Shown: one piece after another, positions 25,070-34,640 of the stretch
Layout: each line of letters begins with the position of its first letter
How positions within the stretch are numbered: position 1 is the stretch's first letter
From: Streptomyces sp. NBC_01283
Lineage (GTDB): Bacteria > Actinomycetota > Actinomycetes > Streptomycetales > Streptomycetaceae
Direction: 5' to 3'
Assembly (NCBI RefSeq): GCF_041435335.1
Contig: NZ_CP108430.1
Location: 7,591,001-7,655,000 of the forward strand
DNA length: 64,000 bases
Made by a program: the position numbers and the translations under genes
Notes under the pieces: generated by a model
Told to the model about the DNA's origin: nothing
Seen by the model: only the letters and a program-made list of their open reading frames with translations
Databases searched by the model: none

Positions 25070-26367
25070 ACCAGCTCCTTGCCGCGCGTCTCGGGCAGCC
25101 CGAACAGCGCGAGCACGGCGATGGCGTAGCCCAGTGCGCCGAAGACCAGCGCACCGCCCACGCCCCAGCTGTCGGCGAGGAATCCGACCATGGTGGGGAA
25201 TATGGCGCCCACGGCGCGACCGGTGTTGTACGTGAAGCCCTGCCCCGTGCCGCGCACGGCGGCCGGGTAGAGCTCGCTGAGGAAGGAACCGAAGCCGCTG
25301 AAAATGGCCGACATACAGAAGCCGAGCGGGAAACCGAGCACAAGGAGAAGGCCGTTGGCCCCGTCCGGGATGTTCGTGTAGGCGAGGATGCTGGCCGCGG
25401 AGAGGAACGCGAAGAGCGTGATGTTGCGTTTGCGGCCGAGCACATCGGTGAGATAGCCGCCCGCCAGGTAGCCGATGAAGGCACCGGAGATCAGGAACGC
25501 GAGATACCCGCCCGTGCCGACCACCGTGAGTCCGCGTTCGGTCTTCAGATACGTGGGCACCCAGGTGGCGAGCGTGTAGTAGCCGCCCTGTACGCCGGTG
25601 GACAGCAGGACCGCGAAGAGCGTGATGCGCAGGAGACCGGGCTTGAAGATCGCGGTGAACGAGCCCTTGTCCGCGCTTTTCTCGCGCTGCTCGGCCGCCT
25701 CCGGGGCGTCGTGCACATTGCGACGTACGTAGACGACGAGCAGGGCGGGCAGCGCTCCGGTCCAGAACATCACACGCCAGGCGATGTCCTCGCCGAGGAA
25801 CTGGAACACCACGGTGTAGACGATCACCGCGAGCGCCCAGCCGATCGCCCAGGCGCTCTGGATCGCGCCGAGCGTACGGCCGCGGTTCTTGGCGGTGGCG
25901 TACTCGGCGACCAGGATCGCGCCGACCGCCCACTCGCCGCCGAAACCGAGGCCCTGGAGGGCGCGGAAGACCAGCAGGGTCTCGTAGTTGGGCGCGAAGC
26001 CGCAGGCGACGGTGAAGACGGCGTACGTGACGACCGTGATCATCAGTGCCTTGACGCGGCCGATCCGGTCCGCGACCACCCCGGCGATCGCGCCGCCTAT
26101 CGCGGAGACGACCAGCGTGACCGTGGTGAGCAGGCCGGTCTGGCCGCTGTCCAGGCCGAAGTACGCGGCGATCGCGACCATGCTCAGCGGCAGCGTGAAG
26201 TAGTCGTAGGAGTCGAGGGCGTAGCCGCCGAAGGCGCCCCCGAAGGCACGGCGGCCTCGCGGGCCAAGCGCGCGCAGCCAGCCGAACGCGCCGTTGTCGC
26301 CGACGGGTTCGCCGTCCACGGGGCGGCTTTCGGCCGGCACGGCCTGGGGCGGTGGGGGTGTGCTCAT
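25066..26367 (-). CDS. MFS transporter (sialate/lactate:H+ symporter-like)
   Basis: This 433-residue membrane protein has 12 predicted helices. [20 protein letters not shown] near residue 47, [14 protein letters not shown] near 95, [22 protein letters not shown] near 135 and PETRGKELV at the C-terminus are typical of the SHS/MHS-like metabolite symporters. Context suggests import of 5-oxoproline, glutamate or a related acid. The ATG at 26367 with GAGGTG upstream is chosen; the open frame extends into the regulatory region. It is the first gene of the operon and divergent from the GntR regulator. Confidence 0.85.
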   Translation of the reverse strand: MSTPPPPQAVPAESRPVDGEPVGDNGAFGWLRALGPRGRRAFGGAFGGYALDSYDYFTLPLSMVAIAAYFGLDSGQTGLLTTVTLVVSAIGGAIAGVVADRIGRVKALMITVVTYAVFTVACGFAPNYETLLVFRALQGLGFGGEWAVGAILVAEYATAKNRGRTLGAIQSAWAIGWALAVIVYTVVFQFLGEDIAWRVMFWTGALPALLVVYVRRNVHDAPEAAEQREKSADKGSFTAIFKPGLLRITLFAVLLSTGVQGGYYTLATWVPTYLKTERGLTVVGTGGYLAFLISGAFIGYLAGGYLTDVLGRKRNITLFAFLSAASILAYTNIPDGANGLLLVLGFPLGFCMSAIFSGFGSFLSELYPAAVRGTGQGFTYNTGRAVGAIFPTMVGFLADSWGVGGALVFGALGYAIAVLALFGLPETRGKELV

Positions 26368-26471
26368 GGGCACCTCGCAGGAGGGGGACGGAGGGTGCGG
26401 AGCGGGCAGGGGTGGTGAGCGGGCAGGGCGTGGGGCACGGGCGGGGACTGTGCCGTGCCCGACAAGGTAGA

Positions 26472-26488
26472 GGATCGTTGAACGATCC
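26472..26488. promoter_or_regulatory. Perfect operator palindrome GGATCGTT-G-AACGATCC
   Basis: An exact 8+1+8 inverted repeat lies between the divergent transporter operon and GntR gene. Its centre TCGTTGAACGA (26475-26485) matches the TNGTNNNACNA pattern bound by FadR/VanR-type GntR regulators. It is the likely operator for both directions. Confidence 0.75.
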
Positions 26489-26536
26489 CTCAATACCCAT
26501 GTTGTCTCGTTCTTGTATCTGCGATTGAATCCGGGC

Positions 26537-27253
26537 ATGGCTGAGGGAATGGCTGACGCGAGCGGACTGGCCGACGACCGTGCGCTCCTGGGGCGCACCA
26601 GCACCGCGGAGCGGGTCTCCGACATCCTCCGGAGCCGTATCGCCGAGGGCTACTTCCCGCCGGGGGCGCGCCTGTCGGAGGACAGCATCGGCGGCGCGCT
26701 CGGCGTCTCGCGCAACACGCTGCGCGAGGCCTTCCGTCTTCTCACGCACGAACGGCTGCTGGTCCACCAGCTCAACCGCGGGGTATTTGTCCGAGTTCTC
26801 ACGGTTGAGGACGTCGAGGACATTTATCGCACCCGGCGCCTCGTGGAGTGCGCGGTCGTCCGCGGCCTCGGCGATCCGCCCTTCGCGCTCGACGGACTCG
26901 CGAGCGCCGTCGCGGACGGCACGAAGGCGGCCCGCGAGCGCAAGTGGAAGGGCGTCTCCACGGCGAACATCCACTTCCACCGGGAGCTGGTCGCGCTCGC
27001 CGGGAGCGCCCGCACCGACGAGGTGATGCGCAGCGTCTTCGCCGAACTGCGCCTGGCCTTCCACGTGGTGGACGATCCACGCGGGCTGCACGAGCCGTAC
27101 CTCGTACGCAACCGGCAGATACTGCAGACCCTCCAGGAGGGGGACGCCGCGGAGGCCGAGCGGCTGCTCGCGGTCTACCTGGACGACTCGCGCAGCGGCC
27201 TCGTCGAGGTCTACGGCCGACGCGTGGCGGAAGGCGAGCGTCCGGGCTCCTGA
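26537..27253 (+). CDS. GntR family transcriptional regulator (FCD/FadR-type)
   Basis: This 238-residue repressor-type regulator has an N-terminal winged helix ([20 protein letters not shown], then [30 protein letters not shown], about residues 20-78) and a C-terminal helical FCD domain. The FCD metal-binding pattern is visible as [20 protein letters not shown] and, further on, [20 protein letters not shown]. It probably controls the divergent MFS-DUF1445-pxpABC operon in response to a small acid. The ATG at 26537 has no strong ribosome site; ATG 26549 and TTG 26513 are alternatives. Confidence 0.85.
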   Translation: MAEGMADASGLADDRALLGRTSTAERVSDILRSRIAEGYFPPGARLSEDSIGGALGVSRNTLREAFRLLTHERLLVHQLNRGVFVRVLTVEDVEDIYRTRRLVECAVVRGLGDPPFALDGLASAVADGTKAARERKWKGVSTANIHFHRELVALAGSARTDEVMRSVFAELRLAFHVVDDPRGLHEPYLVRNRQILQTLQEGDAAEAERLLAVYLDDSRSGLVEVYGRRVAEGERPGS

Positions 27254-27331
27254 GCCCGGACGGACCTCGGACGGACCTCGGAAGGACGCTGTCAGATCTG
27301 CGCCGTTTCGACCGTTGTCAGACCGAGGATC

Positions 27332-27337
27332 TAGTCT
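27332..27337 (+). promoter_or_regulatory. Possible -10 for leaderless transcription of the SMC cassette
   Basis: TAGTCT ends 7 bases before the GTG at 27345, and no ribosome site precedes that codon, which fits a leaderless transcript. GTCAGA occurs twice upstream (27291-27296 and 27318-27323), about 27 bp apart, and might be regulatory. Confidence 0.35.
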
Positions 27338-27344
27338 GTGCACC

Positions 27345-28871
27345 GTGACTTCGCCTGCCGTTACGGACACCGTTCCGCCCCAGCTCAGCGCGGGGCCGAG
27401 GCCCGCTCCGGGCCCGGCCGCCGACGAGGGCCTGGCGCGGCGGCTCCGCGCGCTCGCCTGCACGGCGCCGCTGCACGACCTGGACGTGCGCAAGGCCAAC
27501 CTCGCGGGCGAGTATTCGGTGTACGCGATGGCGGAAGTGGCCCTCTCCGCCATCGACCTCGTCACACTGAACATGGACTTCGACACCGGCGCCGACCACG
27601 AGCAGATAGTGACCAGGCTGCTCCCGCGCGTCGGGGCCCAGGCTCCCCGGCGCCCCGTGGCCGAGCACGAGCGCGTGGCCCGCTGGGTCCTGGAGAACCT
27701 GATCAACGTCGGCAGCGTCGACCGCGGCTTCCGCGCCGTGTACGGCACCTTCGCGCCCGACGGCACCTATGTGCGCAGGGACTACGACTTCAAGCTGATC
27801 GAAGAGGTGCCCGGGTACGGGGGGAGTGTCTATCTCCGCACGACGGACGAAGCGGTCAACGTCCTCGTGGGCGCCCTCGACACCGACGTCACCAGTGCCC
27901 AGATCGCCGCCGAGGTGAAGCTCGAGGTGCTCATCAGCCGCGGCCGCCTCGCCGACGCCCAGCTCGCCGCCGAGCAGGCGCGGTATCGGACGGTGCAGTA
28001 TTCGGAGACGCTCCGCAGGGCCCTGGACGCCACCCGGCGCAACGTCCGCGCGGTCGACTGGCTCCAGGCCGTCCCCGACATGATCGCGGAGGCCCTTGAG
28101 CACGTCGCCGACCGCTATCGCCACGAGAACGCGATCCTGACGAACATCCGCAAGGCACGCGACGAGTCCGAGGACCCCGAGCAGAAGCGCCGCGCCGCCG
28201 AGCTCGTCGACATCGTCAAGGACTGCATCCGCCGTCACACGCAGCTACAGTCCCGGCTCCTCGACGCGGGCCCGCTGTTCCGGGCCGAGCAGGACCGGCA
28301 GGCCTTCGCGCCCCCCACCGCACGCAGCGGGCTCGATCTGTACGGCCAGCTCGTCTCCCCGCTCCTGCCGCTCCCGGTCGAGCAGGCGAGCCGCGTGACG
28401 GGCGCGTTCTTCGCGCGCGGGACAGGCCTGCGCACGCCCGTGTCCGTCCGCGTCGGAGACCTCGTCGACATACTGCTCACGCCGCCGCAGGAGCGGGAGC
28501 ACCTGGGCATGGAGATGCCCGAGCCCGACCTCATCGCCACCCCCGACGACAGCCGCTTCAGCGAGGAGCAGCTCGCCAGCGCCATGGAGCTGCTCGACCT
28601 GCCGGCCGACGCGCCCCGGCGCCTCTCCGGCCTGCTCGCCGACGCCCGGCTCCGCGACACCGAACTGCCGTACCTGGTAGCTCTCCTCGCCGTGCACGCG
28701 GCCAGCCCGCCGGTCGGCACCGCCTACCGCCAGGGCGAGGAGAAGCTCCTGTTCGCCGTGGACGACGGCACCGAACTCGACGACCAGGAGTTCGGCGGCG
28801 CCGACCTCATCGTGGGCACCGCACTCCTCGACGCCGCCGGCATGGCGGCCGGCCGGACGGAGGGCGCGTGA
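27345..28871 (+). CDS. Kleisin-like subunit of SMC cassette (MukF/MksF/JetA-like position)
   Basis: This 508-residue soluble, mostly helical protein starts with a Pro-rich leader of about 25 residues. The next block ([20 protein letters not shown]) and following helices look like a winged-helix start. A long charged central helical region lies near 190-300 ([40 protein letters not shown]). A C-terminal block near 390-490 ([33 protein letters not shown]) could be a second winged helix. No enzymatic motif is seen. Assignment rests mainly on gene order, since kleisin, small partner and SMC-like ATPase follow MukFEB/MksFEB/JetABC order. The GTG at 27345 is preferred over 27315. Confidence 0.6.
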   Translation: MTSPAVTDTVPPQLSAGPRPAPGPAADEGLARRLRALACTAPLHDLDVRKANLAGEYSVYAMAEVALSAIDLVTLNMDFDTGADHEQIVTRLLPRVGAQAPRRPVAEHERVARWVLENLINVGSVDRGFRAVYGTFAPDGTYVRRDYDFKLIEEVPGYGGSVYLRTTDEAVNVLVGALDTDVTSAQIAAEVKLEVLISRGRLADAQLAAEQARYRTVQYSETLRRALDATRRNVRAVDWLQAVPDMIAEALEHVADRYRHENAILTNIRKARDESEDPEQKRRAAELVDIVKDCIRRHTQLQSRLLDAGPLFRAEQDRQAFAPPTARSGLDLYGQLVSPLLPLPVEQASRVTGAFFARGTGLRTPVSVRVGDLVDILLTPPQEREHLGMEMPEPDLIATPDDSRFSEEQLASAMELLDLPADAPRRLSGLLADARLRDTELPYLVALLAVHAASPPVGTAYRQGEEKLLFAVDDGTELDDQEFGGADLIVGTALLDAAGMAAGRTEGA

Positions 28872-28947
28872 ACACCCCCGGCCTCCGTCCCCACCCCCAC
28901 CTCCATCCCCCGACTCTCCCGTACGACCGCCGCAAGGAGCACAAGCC

Positions 28948-29841
28948 GTGACCGAGCACCCCGCAGAGCACGCCGCGTGGGGCGAGCCGGACCCGGCGGC
29001 GGCGCCCGCGGCGACCGCCCCCATCACCCCGGCCGACGCCGCCGACGCCGCGCGCCTCGTCGCCTTCGGGCTCCAGCCCAAGCTCCAGCCCGCCCGCGAC
29101 CAGGAGTACGCCGAGCTGCTGCGCCGGTACCGCGAGGACCCGCCGTTCGCGCGGCTCGCCGACGCCGTCGCCGCCGGGCTCGGGCTCGTCGTCCTGGAGG
29201 TGTCCCCGCGCGCGGGGATGGCCGTGACGGCCGCCGAGGACTCCGTGTTCGCCGTCCGCATGGGCGACTACGCCCGCCGTACGGCCGCCGACTCCACCGA
29301 CCGCTTCCTGCACGGTCTCGCCCATCTCGCCGTCGCCGCCCTGGCGTTCCCGCGCCCCGAGGACCTGGCCGACGACGGGTACATCGGGCGGGTCACGGTC
29401 AACGGCGTCGACGCTTTCGTACGGCAGGCCTGCCACCGCCTGGAGGAGCGCGCCGAGGAGCAGGGCGAGAACTCCGACCCGCAGACCGACGCCCCCGGCC
29501 TGGAGGCCGCCTGGCGGATCTGGTCGCGGCGCAGCTCGACAGGCGCCACCAAGGACGCCCGTCGCCTCGCCGGGTCGACCACCGGGATCATCGGCAAGGC
29601 CGTCGCGTTCCTCACCGACTCCGGGTTCCTGCAGCGCACGGGCGACGACTCCGGGGGCACGTACCGCACCACCGCCCGCTATCAGCTCCAGGTGCGCGAC
29701 ATGGCAGGCGGCGCCGCCATGGCCGAGCTCCTGGAGCTCGGCATCGTGCCCGTCACGGACGGGTCCGCGACCCTGTTGCCCCCCGACGAGACCGACGATC
29801 TGGAGCTGGCCGCCGACGCGGGGCTGCCCTTCCACTCCTGA
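28948..29841 (+). CDS. MukE/JetB-like partner subunit of SMC cassette
   Basis: This 297-residue protein sits where the MukE/MksE/JetB (KITE-type) subunit is expected, 76 bp after the kleisin-like gene and 62 bp before the ATPase gene. The text is consistent with winged-helix folding: DQEYAELLRRYREDPPFARL, then DRFLHGLAHLAVAALAFPRP, and RLAGSTTGIIGKAVAFLTDS followed by GFLQRTGDDSGGTYRTTARY, which reads like a recognition helix and wing. No catalytic motif is seen. AAGGAG at 28934-28939 supports the GTG. The homology is inferred from position and fold pattern, and a structure comparison would decide. Confidence 0.6.
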   Translation: MTEHPAEHAAWGEPDPAAAPAATAPITPADAADAARLVAFGLQPKLQPARDQEYAELLRRYREDPPFARLADAVAAGLGLVVLEVSPRAGMAVTAAEDSVFAVRMGDYARRTAADSTDRFLHGLAHLAVAALAFPRPEDLADDGYIGRVTVNGVDAFVRQACHRLEERAEEQGENSDPQTDAPGLEAAWRIWSRRSSTGATKDARRLAGSTTGIIGKAVAFLTDSGFLQRTGDDSGGTYRTTARYQLQVRDMAGGAAMAELLELGIVPVTDGSATLLPPDETDDLELAADAGLPFHS

Positions 29842-29903
29842 GCCTCTCGCCCCACCCCCACCTTCCTGCTGTTCCCCACGACTTACGACGAGAGTCCGCC
29901 GCC

Positions 29904-32900
29904 ATGTACGAGCTGTCCCGGGTCCGCCTCTACTCCATCGGCCCCGCCGGTGCGCGCTACGCCGACACCGTGCTTGACCTGCGCGGCGTCGGCGCGGAGG
30001 TGCCCGACCCCGCGCCCGCCCAGGCGGAGTTCTTCGAGGACGAGCCGGTCGGCCCTCCCCGCCGTCCGGCGCCCGCGGGCGTGCTCTTCCTGGAGAACGG
30101 CGGCGGCAAGTCCGTCCTGCTCAAGCTGATCTTCTCGGTGATGCTGCCGGGCCACCGGAACACGCTGGGCGGCGCGAGCTCCGGAGTGCTGCGCAAGTTC
30201 CTGCTCGCCGACGACTGCGGGCACGTGGCCCTTGAGTGGCAGCACACGCTGACCGGCGAGTGCGTCGTGGTCGGCAAGGTCAGCGAATGGCGTGGACGCC
30301 AGGTCTCCAACGACCCGCGGAAGTTCGCCGAAGCGTGGTACTCCTTCCGTCCCGGGCCCGGCATGAGCCTGGACTCGCTGCCGGTCGCCGAGTCCACCGC
30401 CGTACGGCCCTCCGTGGAAGGCGCGTCGGGCGCCCAGGGGCGGCGGCGCACCATGAAGGGCTTCCGCGACGCGTTGACCGACGCGGGCAAGGCGTACCCC
30501 CACCTCGAAGTGCACTGGGAGGAGATCCACGACCGTTGGAACGAGCACCTCGGCGACCTGGGCCTCGACCCCGAACTCTTCCGCTACCAGCGCGAGATGA
30601 ACGCCGACGAGGGCGAGGCCGCGGGCCTCTTCGCGGTCAAGAAGGACTCCGACTTCACCGACCTGCTGCTGCGCGCCGTCACCGACACGCGCGACACGGA
30701 CGGCCTCGCCGACCTCGTTCACGGCTTCGGCAACAAGCTGGGCCGCCGCTCCGAACTCATCGCCGAACGGGACTTCACCGCGGGCTCCGTCGACCTGCTC
30801 GGCCGGATCGTCGACGCCGCCGACACGCGCTCACGCGCGCGTGACGTGCACGCGGGAGCCGAGCGGCGCACCCGCGCGCTCGCCCGCCGACTCTCCGCGC
30901 GCGCCGTCGCCGAGCGCAGCCGCGCGGGGGATCTCGCCGAGCGGGTCACCGCCGCCGCGCAGACCGTCACCACGGCGGAGGAAGCACGCGGCAGGTCCGC
31001 CCTGATCTCCGCCGAACTCGCCTTCCGGCACGCTTCGTTGGCGCTCACCGTCGCCGAGAAGGCCGCCGCCGCCCAGCGCCGTGAGCTCGCCGACGCACGC
31101 CAGCTGCACGCCGCCTGGCAGGCGGCCGAAGCCGTCCTGCGCCACCGTGCCGCCGCCGACCGCTCCGCGCGCGTGGCCTCCGCGATCCTGGAGGCCGAAC
31201 GGGACGCGGCGCCCGCACTGGCCGCCCGCTCCAAGGCCGCTGCCGATCTCGTCCGGGTCCTGCACACCGCGGCCGAGGGCGCCGAGTCCCTCGCGAACGA
31301 GGAGGAGGAGCGCTCGGCCGCGCTCCAGGAGACCGGCGAGGCCGCCCACCGCGACGCCACCGTCGCCGCGACCGAGGCGCAGCGCGCCCGCAGCGAGGCC
31401 GGACACCTGCGCCAGCGTCTCACCGAGGTCGAACAGGAGACCGCGGAGGCGGTCCGCGCGGGCTGGCTGGACGACACCGCACCGGACGCCGACCCGGCCC
31501 GCGCCGCGCTGGCCGCGAGCGACGCCGAGAAGACCACGGTGACCGCGTGGGACGCCGCCCGCGAGGCCTCCGTACGCTCCACCGAGCACGCCAAGGAAGC
31601 AGCCGCGGCCGAGGCCCGCGCCGAACTCACCGCGGCTCGCGCCTCGGACGCCGCCGACGCGGCCGAGCACGCCTACGACGCCGAGCGCCGTGCCGCCGAG
31701 TCGATCGCCGAGGACGAGCGCCTCGCCGAACTGCTCGGCCTGCCCGGGGCGAGCTCTCCGGGCGGCGTACCGCAGCCTCGCCAGGGAGCCGGGGAGACGG
31801 GTGACGGCAGCGACAACGCGGAGCCGGCCAGCGCCACGGCCGGATCCGCCCGGGCGGCCACCGCCACCCGCCTCCTGGCCGAAGGCCCCCTCTCGCTCAC
31901 GGAGCTGGACCGCAGCGCCGACGACCTCCGCACGCTCCTGGAGGACGGGGTCGCCTCCGCCGAGCGGCAGCTCTTCGAACTGCGGACCGCCGCCGCCGAC
32001 GACTCCCGGATCCTGGGCGCCCTCGGTGACGGCGGACTCCTGCCCCCGGGACCCGACGTCCTGGCCACCGTCGAGTTCCTCGGCGAGCACGGCATCCCCG
32101 CGCTCCCCGGCTGGCGCTACCTCGCGCAGGCCGTCGACCCCGCCGACCACGCGCGCGTGCTCGCCGCCCGGCCCGAGCTGGTCGACGGCGTCGTCATCAC
32201 CGACCCCGCCACCCACGCACGGGCCCGCGAAGCACTCGCCGGCGCCGCCCTGCTGCCCCGCTCCGCCGTCGCCGTGGGCACAGCCGCCGCCCTCCTCGCC
32301 CCGACGCCGGGCGAGGACGCGGGCAGCGGTACCGACGGCAGCGTCTTCCTCGTACCGCCGAACCCGGCCATGCACGACGAACACGCCGCCGACGAGGAGC
32401 GGCAGGCGCTCCGCGCGCGGGCGGCACAGCGCGACGAGGAGATCCGGGCGCTCGCCGTGCGCCTGGCCAAGGACCGCGAGCTCGCCGCGCGGCTCGCCTC
32501 CTGGCGCGGCGGCTGCCCGGCCGGACGCATCGAGGAGCTCGCCGCCGCCGCACGCAGTGCCCGCGCCTTCGCCGAAGAGGCCGAGGCCGAGCTCACCGAG
32601 GCGCGCACGGTCCGGGCCGAGGCCGACGAGGCGGCGGCCGAAGCGGCACGCGCGCGTGATGAGCGGCAGGAGGCCGCGCAACGCGCGCGGCGCGCCGCCG
32701 ACGCCCTCGCGGGGCTCGCGTTCCGCCTGCGCGAGCGCGCGGGCTGGCAGGCCAAACTGCGCGAACTCGCCGACGACGCCGTCGAGTCGGAGGCCCGCGC
32801 CCAGGCCTGCCTGGACCGCGCCCGCGCCGCCGACGAGGACCGGCGATCCGCCCAGCGCGCCGCCGACGACGCCCGCCGCACCGCCCGCGCCCTGCGCGCC

Positions 32901-34610
32901 GAGCGCGCCGAGATCGCGGGCGCCCCCGAGGACATCCCGGAGGACACGGGCGCCCCCAAGACGTCGCTGCCCGCCCTCCGCGAGGCCTACCGCGCCGCGT
33001 CCCAGCTCTACGAAAAGGTCGGCGTCGGCGCCGACCTGCGCGCCGAACAGGCCCGCGCCGAGAGCGACGAGAGCAGCGCACTCGCCGAGCTCGACCGGCT
33101 CAGCAACAAGGTCCGCACCCGCGCCGCCCTGCTCCTGGAGGGCACGGACGGCTCGGACGGCCCGTCCCGCCAGGCCGCCTCCGCGCGCGCGGAGGCCCAG
33201 GTCCAGCTCATCGAGACCCGCGCCTCCGCCGCCAGCGAGCAGCTCGGCAGGCTCCGCGGCGAGGCCGAACGGCTCGCCCCGCAGGACGACGCCGACGCGC
33301 ACACCGAGCTCCCCGAAGAGCTCGTCCCCGCCGACGCCGAGCAGGCGCAGGCCCTTCTGCGCACCGCCACCGGCGAACTGGCCGCCCACACCGAGGCGTT
33401 GAGCCAGGCCAAGGACGCGCACGCCACCCTCCTGCACGCCCACCGCGCCACCGAGGACGCGGCGGGCGGCTTCGACGAGACGGCCGCCCTCCTGCGCGAT
33501 TTGCTGCGCGAGCAGCACCAGGAAGAGGAAGCCGCCGAGGAGACCGAGCCCTACCCCGGCACCCTCGAAGAGGCCCGCCAGTCCGCGTCCGAGGCCCGGC
33601 GCTCCCTGCGCGGCTGCGCCGCCGACCTCTCCACCGCCGAGGCCGCCGTCCGCGAGGCCAGCGACATCCTCGTACGGCACGCGAACTCCACCCGCTACGA
33701 GCAGGTGCGCACCCCCGCCCGCCAGCAGATCCGCGAACTGCCCGCGTCCGCGCTGCCCGAGCACGCCAAGAAGTGGGCCGACGCCTTCGCGCCCCGCCTG
33801 CGTGTGCTCACCGACGAGCTGGAGCAGCTCGAGCGCAACCGCGACAGCATCGTGGACCGCCTGCGCGGGCTCGTGGAGTCCTCGCTCGCCACGCTCCGCT
33901 CCGCCCAGCGCCTCTCGCAGCTTCCCGAGGGCCTGGGGGAGTGGTCGGGCCAGGAGTTCCTGCGTGTCCGCTTCGAGGAGCCCGACCAGGCGACGCTGAC
34001 CGAGCGCCTCGGCGAGGTCATCGACGAGGCCACCCGGGCCGCGGTCAAGAAGAACTCCGACATGCGGCGCGACGGAATGTCCCTGCTGCTGCGCGGAGTT
34101 CAGGCCGCCCTGGAGCCACGCGGCATCGCCGTGGAGATCCTCAAGCCGGACGCCGTCCTGCGTGCCGAGCGGGTGCCGGTCGGCCAGATGGGCGACGTCT
34201 TCTCCGGCGGCCAGCTCCTCACCGCCGCCATCGCCCTGTACTGCACGATGGCCGCCCTGCGCAGCAACGACCGGGGCCGCGACAAGCACCGGCACGCAGG
34301 CACGCTCTTCCTCGACAACCCCATCGGCCGCGCCAACGCCACGTACCTCCTGGAGCTCCAGCGGGCCGTGTCGGACGCGCTCGGCGTGCAGCTGCTCTAC
34401 ACCACGGGCCTGTTCGACACGACCGCGCTCGCGGAGTTCCCGCTGGTCATCCGCTTGCGGAACGACGCGGACCTGCGTGCGGGGCTGAAGTACATCAGCG
34501 TCGAGGAGCACCTGCGGCCGGGCCTGCCGCAGCAGGACCCGGCCGAGGAGACGGTGCACGGGGAGATCACGGCGACGCGCATGTACAAGCGCCCGGCGCC
34601 CACCCCCTGA
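29904..34610 (+). CDS. SMC-like coiled-coil ATPase (MukB/MksB/JetC-like)
   Basis: This 1568-residue protein has the full SMC layout. The N-terminal ATPase half has a P-loop at residues 63-70 reading LENGGGKS, so the first Gly of GxxGxGKS is Leu. A long Ala/Glu/Arg coiled coil covers about 310-700. A globular hinge-like segment lies at about 700-830 (GIPALPGWRYLAQAVDPADH), and a returning coil at about 830-1270. The C-terminal ATPase half has the signature SGGQ at 1434-1437 and Walker B TLFLDNPIGRAN, with Asp1471 followed by Asn1472 instead of the usual catalytic Glu. The end aligns in style with MukB/JetC-type proteins. The ATG at 29904 has only a weak ribosome site. No JetD-like nuclease gene follows. 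Confidence 0.85.
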   Translation: MYELSRVRLYSIGPAGARYADTVLDLRGVGAEVPDPAPAQAEFFEDEPVGPPRRPAPAGVLFLENGGGKSVLLKLIFSVMLPGHRNTLGGASSGVLRKFLLADDCGHVALEWQHTLTGECVVVGKVSEWRGRQVSNDPRKFAEAWYSFRPGPGMSLDSLPVAESTAVRPSVEGASGAQGRRRTMKGFRDALTDAGKAYPHLEVHWEEIHDRWNEHLGDLGLDPELFRYQREMNADEGEAAGLFAVKKDSDFTDLLLRAVTDTRDTDGLADLVHGFGNKLGRRSELIAERDFTAGSVDLLGRIVDAADTRSRARDVHAGAERRTRALARRLSARAVAERSRAGDLAERVTAAAQTVTTAEEARGRSALISAELAFRHASLALTVAEKAAAAQRRELADARQLHAAWQAAEAVLRHRAAADRSARVASAILEAERDAAPALAARSKAAADLVRVLHTAAEGAESLANEEEERSAALQETGEAAHRDATVAATEAQRARSEAGHLRQRLTEVEQETAEAVRAGWLDDTAPDADPARAALAASDAEKTTVTAWDAAREASVRSTEHAKEAAAAEARAELTAARASDAADAAEHAYDAERRAAESIAEDERLAELLGLPGASSPGGVPQPRQGAGETGDGSDNAEPASATAGSARAATATRLLAEGPLSLTELDRSADDLRTLLEDGVASAERQLFELRTAAADDSRILGALGDGGLLPPGPDVLATVEFLGEHGIPALPGWRYLAQAVDPADHARVLAARPELVDGVVITDPATHARAREALAGAALLPRSAVAVGTAAALLAPTPGEDAGSGTDGSVFLVPPNPAMHDEHAADEERQALRARAAQRDEEIRALAVRLAKDRELAARLASWRGGCPAGRIEELAAAARSARAFAEEAEAELTEARTVRAEADEAAAEAARARDERQEAAQRARRAADALAGLAFRLRERAGWQAKLRELADDAVESEARAQACLDRARAADEDRRSAQRAADDARRTARALRAERAEIAGAPEDIPEDTGAPKTSLPALREAYRAASQLYEKVGVGADLRAEQARAESDESSALAELDRLSNKVRTRAALLLEGTDGSDGPSRQAASARAEAQVQLIETRASAASEQLGRLRGEAERLAPQDDADAHTELPEELVPADAEQAQALLRTATGELAAHTEALSQAKDAHATLLHAHRATEDAAGGFDETAALLRDLLREQHQEEEAAEETEPYPGTLEEARQSASEARRSLRGCAADLSTAEAAVREASDILVRHANSTRYEQVRTPARQQIRELPASALPEHAKKWADAFAPRLRVLTDELEQLERNRDSIVDRLRGLVESSLATLRSAQRLSQLPEGLGEWSGQEFLRVRFEEPDQATLTERLGEVIDEATRAAVKKNSDMRRDGMSLLLRGVQAALEPRGIAVEILKPDAVLRAERVPVGQMGDVFSGGQLLTAAIALYCTMAALRSNDRGRDKHRHAGTLFLDNPIGRANATYLLELQRAVSDALGVQLLYTTGLFDTTALAEFPLVIRLRNDADLRAGLKYISVEEHLRPGLPQQDPAEETVHGEITATRMYKRPAPTP

Positions 34611-34640
34611 GAACCGGCATCCACCCTCTGAGATAAGGCC

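Noticed and set aside
27315..27337. TTGTCA and TAGTCT as a -35/-10 pair for the SMC cassette
   Set aside because: The spacer is only 11 bases, too short for a sigma-70 type promoter, so only the -10 was kept at low confidence.
30831..34559. 1242-codon minus-strand open frame inside the SMC-like gene
   Set aside because: It mirrors the Ala/Arg/Glu-rich coiled-coil gene. Its translation is Gly/Val/Leu/Arg-rich with no domain, as expected from high third-position G+C on the opposite strand.
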